This document shows positions 8,115-15,481 of a stretch of DNA of 64,000 nt, piece by piece. The position numbers and the translations under genes are program-made. The first letter of the stretch is position 1; each line of letters opens with the position of its first letter. Source of the stretch: Collinsella aerofaciens (GTDB taxonomy: Bacteria; Actinomycetota; Coriobacteriia; Coriobacteriales; Coriobacteriaceae). The notes beneath the pieces are model-generated. The model saw nothing but the letters and a program-made list of their open reading frames with translations, was not told the DNA's origin and did not search any database. Location: positions 28,218 to 92,217 of the forward strand of contig NZ_WQPL01000033.1 in assembly GCF_018785245.1 (NCBI RefSeq). The letters are read 5' to 3'.

Positions 8115-9387
8115 GAATGCCCACGTCGTCGACCCGTCCGTCGAGCTTGACGGTGTCGTTGACGTCCTGATTGACGGCGACAAGATCGCCGAGGTCGGCG
8201 AGAATCTCGCCGTCGAGGGAGCCGAGGTCCGCGACCTTTCCGGCAAGTACCTCGTCCCCGGCCTGGTGGATATGCACGTTCACCTTCGCGAGCCCGGCTA
8301 CGAGGTCAAAGAGGACATCGAGAGCGGTACCCGCGCAGCTGCCAAGGGCGGCTTTACCGGCGTGTGCTCCATGCCCAACACCGATCCCGTCACCGATAAC
8401 GGTACCGTCGTGGAGTTCGTAAAGTCCCGTGCTGCCGAGGTCGGTCACTGCCGCGTCTATCCGTCGGGCGCCATGACCAGCGGTCTTAAGGGCGAGGCCA
8501 TGTCCGAGATGGGCGATATGGTCGCCCACGGCGCCGTCGCCTTCACCGACGACGGTCGCGGCGTGCAGGGCGCGGGCATGCTCCGTCGTTGCATGGACTA
8601 CGGCAAGATGTTCGGCAAGGTCTTTATGAGCCACTGCCAGGACGAGGACTTGGTCGGCCACGGCCAGATCAACGAGGGCAAGGTCTCGACCCGTCTGGCC
8701 CTCGAGGGCTGGCCGGCTGCCGGCGAGGAGCTCCAGATCGCCCGCGACATCGAGATCGCCAAGCTGACCGGTGCCAAGCTGCACATCCAGCACATCTCCA
8801 CCGCCCATGGCCTGGAGATCGTGCGTGCCGGTAAGGCCGCTGGCGTTCAGGTTACCTGCGAGGCTACCCCGCATCACATGTTCCTGACCGAGAACGACCT
8901 GGACGAGACCTACAACACCTCGCTCAAGGTCAATCCGCCGCTGCGCACCGACGAGGACGCCGAGGCTATCCGTCAGGGTGTCATCGACGGTACCGTCGAC
9001 GTTATCGTCACCGATCACGCTCCCCACACCCCGTGGGAGAAGGCCCGCGAGTTCGAGCTTGCGCCCTTTGGCATGATCGGCCTTGAGACCTCGCTGGCGC
9101 TTGTGCTCACCGAGCTGGTCAACACGGGTAAGATGAGCATGGCTCGCATGGTCGAGCTCATGGCCATCAAGCCGCGTGAGATCCTGGGCCTCGACCAGGT
9201 TCAGGTCAAGGCGGGCTCTGTCGCCGACCTGACCGTGTTCGACCCCTCCGCAACCTGGACGGTCGGCGAGGACGGTTACGAGTCGCGCGCCGAGAACTCC
9301 GGTTTTGCCGGCCGCACGCTCACTGGTCGTGCCACCGATGTATTTGTCGGCGGTAAACAGACGCTTGCCGACGGCTGCATCTGCTAG
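8098..9387 (+). CDS. pyrC: Dihydroorotase
   Basis: Cyclises carbamoyl aspartate to dihydroorotate, pyrimidine step 3. The 429-residue amidohydrolase has the zinc ligands HVH at 60-62 in LVDMHVHLREPGYE, further ligands in EATPHH and the catalytic aspartate segment VTDHAPHTPWEK. The HLREPG signature assigns it to class I dihydroorotase. The ATG at 8098 is preceded by GGAGG and lies inside the end of pyrB, suggesting translational coupling. It ends 92 bases before pyrK. Confidence 0.95.
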   Translation: MALLLKNAHVVDPSVELDGVVDVLIDGDKIAEVGENLAVEGAEVRDLSGKYLVPGLVDMHVHLREPGYEVKEDIESGTRAAAKGGFTGVCSMPNTDPVTDNGTVVEFVKSRAAEVGHCRVYPSGAMTSGLKGEAMSEMGDMVAHGAVAFTDDGRGVQGAGMLRRCMDYGKMFGKVFMSHCQDEDLVGHGQINEGKVSTRLALEGWPAAGEELQIARDIEIAKLTGAKLHIQHISTAHGLEIVRAGKAAGVQVTCEATPHHMFLTENDLDETYNTSLKVNPPLRTDEDAEAIRQGVIDGTVDVIVTDHAPHTPWEKAREFELAPFGMIGLETSLALVLTELVNTGKMSMARMVELMAIKPREILGLDQVQVKAGSVADLTVFDPSATWTVGEDGYESRAENSGFAGRTLTGRATDVFVGGKQTLADGCIC

Positions 9388-9479
9388 CATAGCCTTATCG
9401 CTTTTGTGCGCGGCGCCCTTGCGGTGCCGCGCTTTCTGTTCGTTTGGACCATGCAACCGCATGGGGGATTGGAGCGTCT

Positions 9480-10271
9480 ATGCCCACACCTTCCACTGCA
9501 CGCATGCACGACTTCGAGGTCGTCTCGAACCGGGAGATCGCCGACGGCATCTTCTCGCTCGTCATCTCGGCCCCCAAGCTTGCAAGTGCGCTCAAGCCCG
9601 GTCAGTTTGTGAACATCGCCGTGCCCGGTGATGCGTCCTCGCTGCTTCGTGTGCCCCTGAGCTACTACCGCGCCGACGCCGAGGCCGGCACCGTCGAGTT
9701 GTGGTACGCCGTCGTGGGCGACGATACCCGTCGTTTGTCCCAGATGGGACCTGGCTCCACCTCTAACCTGCTGGGCCCCGGTGGCCGCGGCTGGATTGTA
9801 CCCGAGGGCACCAGGAAGGCCCTGCTTGTCGCCGGTGGCATCGGCGTTCCGCCTGTCCTCTGCCTGGCCGGTAAGCTTGCCGAGCAGGGTGTGGCCGTCG
9901 ACGTGTGCTTGGGCTTTGGCACCGCGTCCAAGGCCGTGGGCATCGATGAGTTCCGCGCGCTGGGCGCCACGGTTAACGTGTGCACCGACGACGGTACGCT
10001 GGGTACGCACGGTTTTTGCACCGACCCGGCAGCCGAGCTGCTCGGCGAGGGCGGCTACGACTACGTCGCCAGCTGCGGTCCCGCCGTCATGATGAAGAAA
10101 GTCGCCGCCGCTGCCGCTGAGGCCGGTGTGTACTGCGAGGTGTCGCTCGAGCGCATGATGAGCTGTGGCTTTGGCGCCTGCAACACCTGCAATGTCGAGA
10201 CGGTCGACGGTATGAAGGGTGCTTGCATGTGCGGCCCCGTGTTCGATGCTTCCAAGGTGGTGGTCTTCTAG
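9480..10271 (+). CDS. pyrK: Dihydroorotate dehydrogenase electron-transfer subunit
   Basis: Flavin and iron-sulfur subunit that passes electrons from dihydroorotate to NAD in the class 1B enzyme. Its 263 residues show an FAD-binding barrel (PGQFVNIAVP, RVPLSYYR), an NAD-binding part (LLVAGGIGVPPVLCLA) and a C-terminal 2Fe-2S site, CGFGACNTC followed by CMCG. The ATG at 9480 is preceded by TTGGAG; the longer frame from 9444 lacks a ribosome site. It is directly followed by pyrD with a one-base overlap, as expected for partner subunits. Confidence 0.94.
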   Translation: MPTPSTARMHDFEVVSNREIADGIFSLVISAPKLASALKPGQFVNIAVPGDASSLLRVPLSYYRADAEAGTVELWYAVVGDDTRRLSQMGPGSTSNLLGPGGRGWIVPEGTRKALLVAGGIGVPPVLCLAGKLAEQGVAVDVCLGFGTASKAVGIDEFRALGATVNVCTDDGTLGTHGFCTDPAAELLGEGGYDYVASCGPAVMMKKVAAAAAEAGVYCEVSLERMMSCGFGACNTCNVETVDGMKGACMCGPVFDASKVVVF

Positions 10272-11194
10272 TGGGTACCGTGAACATGGCCGTCGATTTC
10301 GGCGGCGTCAAGATGCAAAACCCCATCAACACCGCAGCCGGTACCTTTGGCTACGGCTGGCAGTTCCAGAACTTCTTTGATGTCTCCCAGCTGGGTGCCA
10401 TCACCACCAAGGGTTGCGCAGCCGAGCCCTGGCCCGGCAACCCCGCGCCCCGCATGGCCGAGGTTCCCGGCGGTATGATCAACTCCGTGGGCCTTCAGAA
10501 CCCCGGCGTGGCTGCCTTTGCCCGCGAGTCCGGCCCGTGGCTCGAACAGCTGTCCAAGGACGGCTGCCAGGTCATCTGTCAGGTTGCCGGCCACTCCGTT
10601 GACGAGTTTGTCCGCGCGCTTGAGATGTATGTCGAGCTGTGCCCCTGGGCTGCCGGCTACGAGATCAACGTGAGCTGCCCTAATATCGCCGCCGGCGGCG
10701 CCGCCATGGGCTCTACGCCCGAGGGCGCCTCATCCGTTATGGCTGCCTGCCGCAAGGTGACCGATAAGCCGCTGTTCGTGAAGATGGCGCCGGTCAACGT
10801 CGCCGAGATTGCCAAGGCCCTCGAGGCTGCCGGCGCCGACGGCCTTTCGGTCATCAACTCCATTCAGGGCATGGCCATCGACGTCCATACCCGCAAGTCC
10901 CGCGTGGCAAAGCCCAAGGGCGGCCTTTCGGGCCCGCTGTGCCACCACATCGCCGTGCGCATGGTCTGGGAGGTCGCCCAGGCCGTCGATATCCCCATCA
11001 ACGGTGTCGGCGGTGTCATGACCGGCGAGGATGCGGCCGAGTTTATCCTGGCCGGCGCCACCTGCGTGTCGGTCGGCATGGCCAACTTCGTCGATCCGTG
11101 CGCTTCGCTCAAGATCGCGCACGAGCTCGAGGCCTGGGCCGAGTCCCAGGGCGTGAAGGACATCAACGAACTGGTAGGTGCTTTCGAATGCTAG
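10271..11194 (+). CDS. pyrD: Dihydroorotate dehydrogenase, class 1B catalytic subunit
   Basis: Oxidises dihydroorotate to orotate with FMN and passes electrons through PyrK. The 307-residue protein has the NVSCPN loop (the cysteine is the likely catalytic base of class 1 enzymes), the substrate segment NTAAGTFGYG, and the phosphate-binding INGVGGVMTGEDAAEFI. The GTG at 10271 overlaps the pyrK stop by one base; an ATG at 10286 would remove five residues. Its placement with pyrK makes class 1B (NAD-linked) secure. Confidence 0.94.
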   Translation: MGTVNMAVDFGGVKMQNPINTAAGTFGYGWQFQNFFDVSQLGAITTKGCAAEPWPGNPAPRMAEVPGGMINSVGLQNPGVAAFARESGPWLEQLSKDGCQVICQVAGHSVDEFVRALEMYVELCPWAAGYEINVSCPNIAAGGAAMGSTPEGASSVMAACRKVTDKPLFVKMAPVNVAEIAKALEAAGADGLSVINSIQGMAIDVHTRKSRVAKPKGGLSGPLCHHIAVRMVWEVAQAVDIPINGVGGVMTGEDAAEFILAGATCVSVGMANFVDPCASLKIAHELEAWAESQGVKDINELVGAFEC

Positions 11195-11904
11195 AGACCG
11201 ATGCCCGCGACCGCGTAATCGTCGCTCTCGACTGCGACCGCGAGCGTGCGCTCGAGCTCGCCCACGAGCTTTCGGGCCATGCCGCCTGGCTCAAGGTTGG
11301 TATGACGCTCTATTACGCCGAGGGTCCCCAGATCGTCAAGACATTCAAGGACCTGGGCTTTAAGGTCTTCCTTGACCTTAAGTTCCATGATATTCCGCAT
11401 CAGGTTCGCGGTGCCGCCCGTTCGGCCTCGCTTGCCGGTGCCGACCTGCTCTCGGTTCACGGCTTGGGTTCGGGCGCCATGCTCGCTGCCTGCCGCGAGG
11501 GTGCCGAGGAGGCGCGCGAGGACCGCGCCAAGCTCGTCGCCATCACCGTGCTCACGAGCATGAATCAGGATGCCTTGAGCGAGATCGGCGTCGAGTCGCC
11601 CGTGGCCGAGGAGGCCGCCCGCCTGGCAAAGCTCGCTCAGGCCAACGGCATCGATGGCATCGTGTGCTCGCCGATGGAGGCTCACGACATGCGTGAGCTG
11701 CTGGGCCCTGATGCCCTGATCGTGACTCCGGGTGTGCGTCCGGTGGGTGCCGCCCTTGGTGACCAGTCCCGCGTGGCGACGCCTTCCCAGGCTATCGAGC
11801 GCGGTGCGAGCCACATTGTGGTGGGCCGTCCCATCACCGGCGCCGACGATCCGGTTGCCGCCTTTGACGCCATTGTCGCCGAGCTGGTCGAAAACGTCGC
11901 GTAA
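11188..11904 (+). CDS. pyrF: Orotidine 5'-phosphate decarboxylase
   Basis: Makes UMP from OMP, the last step of the pathway. The 238-residue TIM barrel has the charged active-site run DLKFHDIPHQV and the phosphate-binding TPGVRPVG, and is of the short bacterial class I type. The ATG at 11188 overlaps the pyrD stop (ATGCTAG). The open frame extends to 10939, but that part reads across pyrD in another frame and is not real. It closes the pyr operon. carAB and pyrE are not in this window. Confidence 0.94.
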   Translation: MLETDARDRVIVALDCDRERALELAHELSGHAAWLKVGMTLYYAEGPQIVKTFKDLGFKVFLDLKFHDIPHQVRGAARSASLAGADLLSVHGLGSGAMLAACREGAEEAREDRAKLVAITVLTSMNQDALSEIGVESPVAEEAARLAKLAQANGIDGIVCSPMEAHDMRELLGPDALIVTPGVRPVGAALGDQSRVATPSQAIERGASHIVVGRPITGADDPVAAFDAIVAELVENVA

Positions 11905-11948
11905 AAGATTCCCCTAAGTCACCACTTTTGGGTCTCATTAGCACAAAA

Positions 11949-12006
11949 TAGCCCCTGTGCCTGCGTAAACTTTCCCATCCTTTGTGTGGAATCGCAGGTC
12001 AGGGGC
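11949..12006 (+). terminator. Hairpin after pyrF, possible terminator
   Basis: AGCCCCTG-TG-CCTGCG pairs with CGCAGG-T-CAGGGGCT across a loop of about 27 bases. The region after it is only weakly T-rich (TTAACTTT), so termination is plausible but not certain. Confidence 0.5.
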
Positions 12007-12090
12007 TTAACTTTGGGCGCAGTATATTGCACTTTTTGCGGGTATCGTCTAACCTATGGAGCCGCGATTGGGCATTTTGTACGTTCTACG

Positions 12091-12099
12091 TGCTAAAAT
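12091..12099 (+). promoter_or_regulatory. Candidate extended -10 promoter for mihF-gmk-rpoZ-thiI
   Basis: TGCTAAAAT is an extended -10 (TG-n-TAAAAT) about 45 bases upstream of the mihF start. No good -35 is visible, as is common with extended -10 elements. Confidence 0.45.
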
Positions 12100-12143
12100 G
12101 CCAATTATTGAATCAGATATAACCTAACTTTTTGGAGGTACGA

Positions 12144-12452
12144 ATGGCACTCCCTCAGCTTACCGATGAGCAGCGCAAGCAGGCTCTTGAGAAGGCTGCT
12201 GCCGCACGTCACGCCCGCGCTGAGCTTCGCGAGCAGATTAAGAAGGGCGAGAAGTCCCTCGAGTCCGTGCTCAACTCCGATGACCCCATCGCTTCCCGCA
12301 TGAAGGTTTCCACCCTCATCGAGTCTCTCCCTGGTTATGGCAAGGCCAAGGCCGCCAAGATCATGGAGGAGCTCGGTATCTCCGCTACCCGTCGCGTCCA
12401 GGGCCTCGGCGTCCGTCAGCGCGAGCAGCTCCTCGAGCAGCTGACCAAATAA
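12144..12452 (+). CDS. mihF: Integration host factor, actinobacterial type
   Basis: A 102-residue basic DNA-binding protein of the mIHF family, unrelated to the HU/IHF-alpha fold. It contains the helix-two-turn-helix-like segment SLPGYGKAKAAKIMEELGIS and ends in a basic helix (RRVQGLGVRQREQLLEQL). The N-terminal helix is long and charged. The start is set by TTTTGGAGG upstream; the extra residues from 12132 lack support. In Actinomycetota this gene sits between pyrF and gmk, exactly as here. It probably bends DNA and helps shape the nucleoid. Confidence 0.93.
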   Translation: MALPQLTDEQRKQALEKAAAARHARAELREQIKKGEKSLESVLNSDDPIASRMKVSTLIESLPGYGKAKAAKIMEELGISATRRVQGLGVRQREQLLEQLTK

Positions 12453-13022
12453 GTGAGCGCTCAGGATTCCAAGCTCTTTGTGATTTCTGGACCGTCAGGC
12501 GCAGGCAAGGGTACGCTCGTCACTCGTGTGCGCGAGCGCCGCTCGAACCTGGGCCTGACGGTTTCGGCTACCACGCGAGCACCACGCAAAGGTGAGGTCG
12601 ACGGCGTCAACTACTTTTTTCTGACGCGCGAGGAGTTCGACCGCCGCGTGGCAAACGGTGAGTTTGTTGAGTGGGCCGAGGTCCACGGTAACTGCTACGG
12701 CACGTTGGTGAGCGAGGTCACATCCAAGCTCGCCTCTGGCGCATCTCTGATTTTGGAGATCGATGTCCAGGGCGCCCTGCAGGTGAAGGAGCGTTTCCCC
12801 GAGGCCGTGCTGATCTTTATCAAGCCGCCTTCGCTTGAGGTGCTCCGCGAGCGTCTAGTCGGTCGCGGTACCGAGACGCCCGAGACGATTGAGCTGCGTA
12901 TGGCAAACGCCGCCGATGAGCTTGCCCTTGCCGACCGCTACGACGACGTCGTGGTAAATGACGATCTCGACCGCGCGACCGATGAGCTCGTTCGCGTTCT
13001 CGATATGCATGAAAGGATCTGA
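12453..13022 (+). CDS. gmk: Guanylate kinase
   Basis: Phosphorylates GMP to GDP. The 189-residue protein starts with a P-loop GPSGAGKGT and has the GMP-binding signature TTRAPRKGEVDGVNYFF and the lid-type segment RLVGRGTE. The GTG at 12453 directly abuts the mihF stop, so translation is coupled. The omega subunit gene follows five bases later, a pairing conserved across many bacteria. Confidence 0.96.
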   Translation: MSAQDSKLFVISGPSGAGKGTLVTRVRERRSNLGLTVSATTRAPRKGEVDGVNYFFLTREEFDRRVANGEFVEWAEVHGNCYGTLVSEVTSKLASGASLILEIDVQGALQVKERFPEAVLIFIKPPSLEVLRERLVGRGTETPETIELRMANAADELALADRYDDVVVNDDLDRATDELVRVLDMHERI

Positions 13023-13027
13023 GGTCC

Positions 13028-13309
13028 GTGTCCGTTGTAAAGCCTTGCATTGACGATCTTCTGGAGAAGACCGATCACAACCGCTTCCTGCTCGCTTCGC
13101 TTGCCTCCAAGCGCGCCTGCGACATCAATAGCATGCTGCGTGGCCAGCACAACCGCGTGCTTGCCGTCCAGGATGTCGATGACATCACCATCGGGCTTTC
13201 CGGTGCCGACACTATCTCGATGGCTATGGACGAGATTGTCGACGGTGACATCTCTTACGACGAGGCCCGTTACGAGAAGGCGCTCGGCCACAAGGTTGCT
13301 GAAGCCTAA
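13028..13309 (+). CDS. rpoZ: RNA polymerase omega subunit
   Basis: A small (93-residue) subunit that helps assemble the beta-prime subunit. The family core is seen in NRFLLASLASKRACDINS, with KRA in the conserved position. The GTG start lies just after AGGATCTGAGG. Its position after gmk matches standard synteny. The C-terminal part DISYDEARYEKALG is variable in the family. Confidence 0.93.
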   Translation: MSVVKPCIDDLLEKTDHNRFLLASLASKRACDINSMLRGQHNRVLAVQDVDDITIGLSGADTISMAMDEIVDGDISYDEARYEKALGHKVAEA

Positions 13310-14554
13310 ATGGCGGCTCGCGTCTGCCTGGTCCACTATCACGAGGTTGGACTGAAGGGTAAGAACCGCGCACATTTTGAGCATATCCTCATGGATAACA
13401 TCAAGGCGGCCTTGGCCGCCTTTTCCGTGAATGCCGTGTCTCGAATTTCCGGTTATATCCTCGTGACCTTTAACGAGCATCAGGCCGATGAGGCGGCGCG
13501 TGTCATTCGCACCGTTCCCGGCGTTGCTCGTGTGTCTTTGGCGTATCACACTAACCGCGACCCGCAGGAGTACTGTGCCGCCGCCGTCAAGGCGCTGCGC
13601 GAGTTTGGTCCTTTCGATTCGTTTAAGGTGCACGCCAAGCGCTCCAATACCGACTATGAGCTCACCTCGATTGATATCAATCGTCAGGTGGGCGAGGTAC
13701 TGTGCGAGGCCTTCCCCGATAAAAAGGTTCAAATGCACGACCCCGATGCGATGGTGCACGTACTGGTGGTCCAGGGTAGCGTCTACGTGTATGCGCGCTC
13801 CGAGCGTGGCGTGGGCGGTCTGCCGGTGGGTTCTGCCGGCAAGGTCGTGACGCTGTTGTCGTCGGGTATCGATTCTCCGGTGGCGACCTGGATGCTCGCG
13901 CGTCGCGGCGCGGTGTGCGTGCCGGTACATTTCTCCGGTCGTCCGCAGACGCCCGACACGAGCGAGTATTTGGTGCAGGACATCATCCGTGCGCTTGAGC
14001 CGGGTGTCCAGATCGGCCGCCTGTACGTGGTGCCGTTTGGCGACTGCCAGCGTGAGATTTCGGTCACCTGTCCCAGCAACCTGCGCGTGATCATGTATCG
14101 CCGCATTATGTATTCGGTTGCCGAGCGCATTGCACACATCGAGGGCGCCAAGGCCATCGTTACGGGCGAATCGCTTGGGCAGGTTGCCTCCCAAACGCTT
14201 GAGAACATCATGGCCGTCAACGAGGCTGTGAAGATCCCCGTGTTCCGCCCTCTCATCGGTTCGGACAAGCAGGAGATCATCGCGCGCGCCGAGGAGATCG
14301 GTACGTTCGATATCTCGACTGAGGCCGCTCCCGACTGCTGCACGCTCTTTATGCCGCGCCGTCCCGAGACGCACGCTAAACTCGATGCCGTTCATGAGGC
14401 CTGGGAGTTGTTCGATCACGAGGAGATGATCGAGCGCCTGCTCAAGCAGACCGAGTACATCGACTTTGAGAGCAACACGTATAAGGCCCCCAAGACCTTA
14501 AAACGCAAACATTCGGAGCTTGCTCCGCGTGAGATTTACCAAGATCACGAGTAA
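13310..14554 (+). CDS. thiI: tRNA 4-thiouridine synthase ThiI
   Basis: Transfers sulfur to U8 of tRNA and can contribute sulfur to thiamine synthesis. The 414-residue protein has an N-terminal ferredoxin-like and THUMP region (about 1-165) and a PP-loop ATPase SSGIDSPVATWML near 180. There is no C-terminal rhodanese domain, so it is the short ThiI type that relies on a partner sulfurtransferase. The ATG abuts the rpoZ stop with no gap, making it the last gene of the mihF operon, and a terminator follows. Confidence 0.94.
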   Translation: MAARVCLVHYHEVGLKGKNRAHFEHILMDNIKAALAAFSVNAVSRISGYILVTFNEHQADEAARVIRTVPGVARVSLAYHTNRDPQEYCAAAVKALREFGPFDSFKVHAKRSNTDYELTSIDINRQVGEVLCEAFPDKKVQMHDPDAMVHVLVVQGSVYVYARSERGVGGLPVGSAGKVVTLLSSGIDSPVATWMLARRGAVCVPVHFSGRPQTPDTSEYLVQDIIRALEPGVQIGRLYVVPFGDCQREISVTCPSNLRVIMYRRIMYSVAERIAHIEGAKAIVTGESLGQVASQTLENIMAVNEAVKIPVFRPLIGSDKQEIIARAEEIGTFDISTEAAPDCCTLFMPRRPETHAKLDAVHEAWELFDHEEMIERLLKQTEYIDFESNTYKAPKTLKRKHSELAPREIYQDHE

Positions 14555-14564
14555 ATATGTGCAT

Positions 14565-14598
14565 AGACCGACGATGCGTCTGCATCGTCGGTCTTTTG
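14565..14598 (+). terminator. Rho-independent terminator of the mihF-thiI operon
   Basis: AGACCGACGATGC (14565-14577) pairs with GCATCGTCGGTCT (14582-14594), followed by TTTT. Confidence 0.9.
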
Positions 14599-14672
14599 CT
14601 ATCTGAGCATTTTGCAGCTAAGTGTTCATTTGCTGACGTGTGCCTGAATAAATGGACAGATTTGTGCAAGGT

Positions 14673-14690
14673 TTTGGTCAGCTTTTGGTT
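14673..14690 (+). promoter_or_regulatory. TTTGGTCAG-type direct repeats upstream of comEA
   Basis: TTTGGTCAGCTTTTGGT holds two GGT units 11 bases apart. Nearly the same string occurs upstream of recA at 43448. The site lies about 80 bases ahead of the comEA start, a plausible activator position. Confidence 0.4.
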
Positions 14691-14767
14691 TGACCGAGAA
14701 AACCGGTTTTGGGGCGTGGCTGTTGTGGAACTCCTTTCCTGACACGATGGTGTTGGGAGGTTTTGCT

Positions 14768-15481
14768 ATGGCGCAGCGCGAACAACACGAACGGGTCAAA
14801 AAGATGGACCGCTGGGCGGACAAGCTGTTCGGTCATAAGGCAGTGTTGATGGCGATACTGGTCGTCATTGCGATGGCGAGCGGCTTGGCGATGGCGAACC
14901 TTGGCGGCGGTGCCGGCGGTGTGTCGTTTGAGCGCACTGACGGTTCAGGCTCGTTGGTGAAGCCGGGATCCGGCGATGCCTCGAGCGGAAAGGTATCCGA
15001 AGGCTCTTCGACAAAGGCTTCTGCCGCGGCAGAGGTTTATGTCGATGTTGATGGCGCCGTTGTGTCGCCCGGCGTATATCGCCTCAAGGACGGCGCGCGG
15101 GTGGCTCAGGCGATTGATGCCGCCGGCGGGCTGGCGCCCGAGGCAGACGTTACGGGGCTCAATCGGGCATCTAAGGTCACTGATGGACAAAAAATTCACG
15201 TTCCAACGGTAGGGGAACAGCAGGCGTCCATTGCGGAAGCCGGTGTTGATGGTGGGGCTTCCGCATCATCGGGCGTGAGTGGCGCAACAGGCCTAGTAAA
15301 CATCAATACGGCAAGTGCGGCAGAGCTGCAGACGCTCTCGGGCATCGGCCCCTCCATGGCCCAGTCGATTATCGATGAGCGTACAAAGAACGGTGCTTTT
15401 GCCTCGGTTGACGATTTGATGCGTGTGTCGGGAATCGGCGAGAAGAAGCTTGCCAAAATCAAAGATTGCATCTGCGTATGA
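14768..15481 (+). CDS. comEA: Competence protein ComEA, DNA receptor
   Basis: A membrane-anchored protein that binds double-stranded DNA during natural transformation. The 237 residues comprise a short cytoplasmic N-terminus, one membrane segment (AVLMAILVVIAMASGLAMA, about 23-41), a Ser/Gly-rich linker, an SLBB domain (VYVDVDGAVVSPGVYRLKDG) and a C-terminal helix-hairpin-helix pair (LVNINTASAAELQTLSGIG and the matching VSGIGEKKLAKI). The ATG at 14768 follows GGGAGG; upstream residues in the frame are not supported. It overlaps comEC by four bases. Confidence 0.94.
   Translation: MAQREQHERVKKMDRWADKLFGHKAVLMAILVVIAMASGLAMANLGGGAGGVSFERTDGSGSLVKPGSGDASSGKVSEGSSTKASAAAEVYVDVDGAVVSPGVYRLKDGARVAQAIDAAGGLAPEADVTGLNRASKVTDGQKIHVPTVGEQQASIAEAGVDGGASASSGVSGATGLVNINTASAAELQTLSGIGPSMAQSIIDERTKNGAFASVDDLMRVSGIGEKKLAKIKDCICV

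Noticed and set aside
10939-11187. N-terminal extension of the pyrF frame
   Set aside because: Lies in another frame of pyrD; the ATG at 11188 overlapping the pyrD stop is the sensible start.
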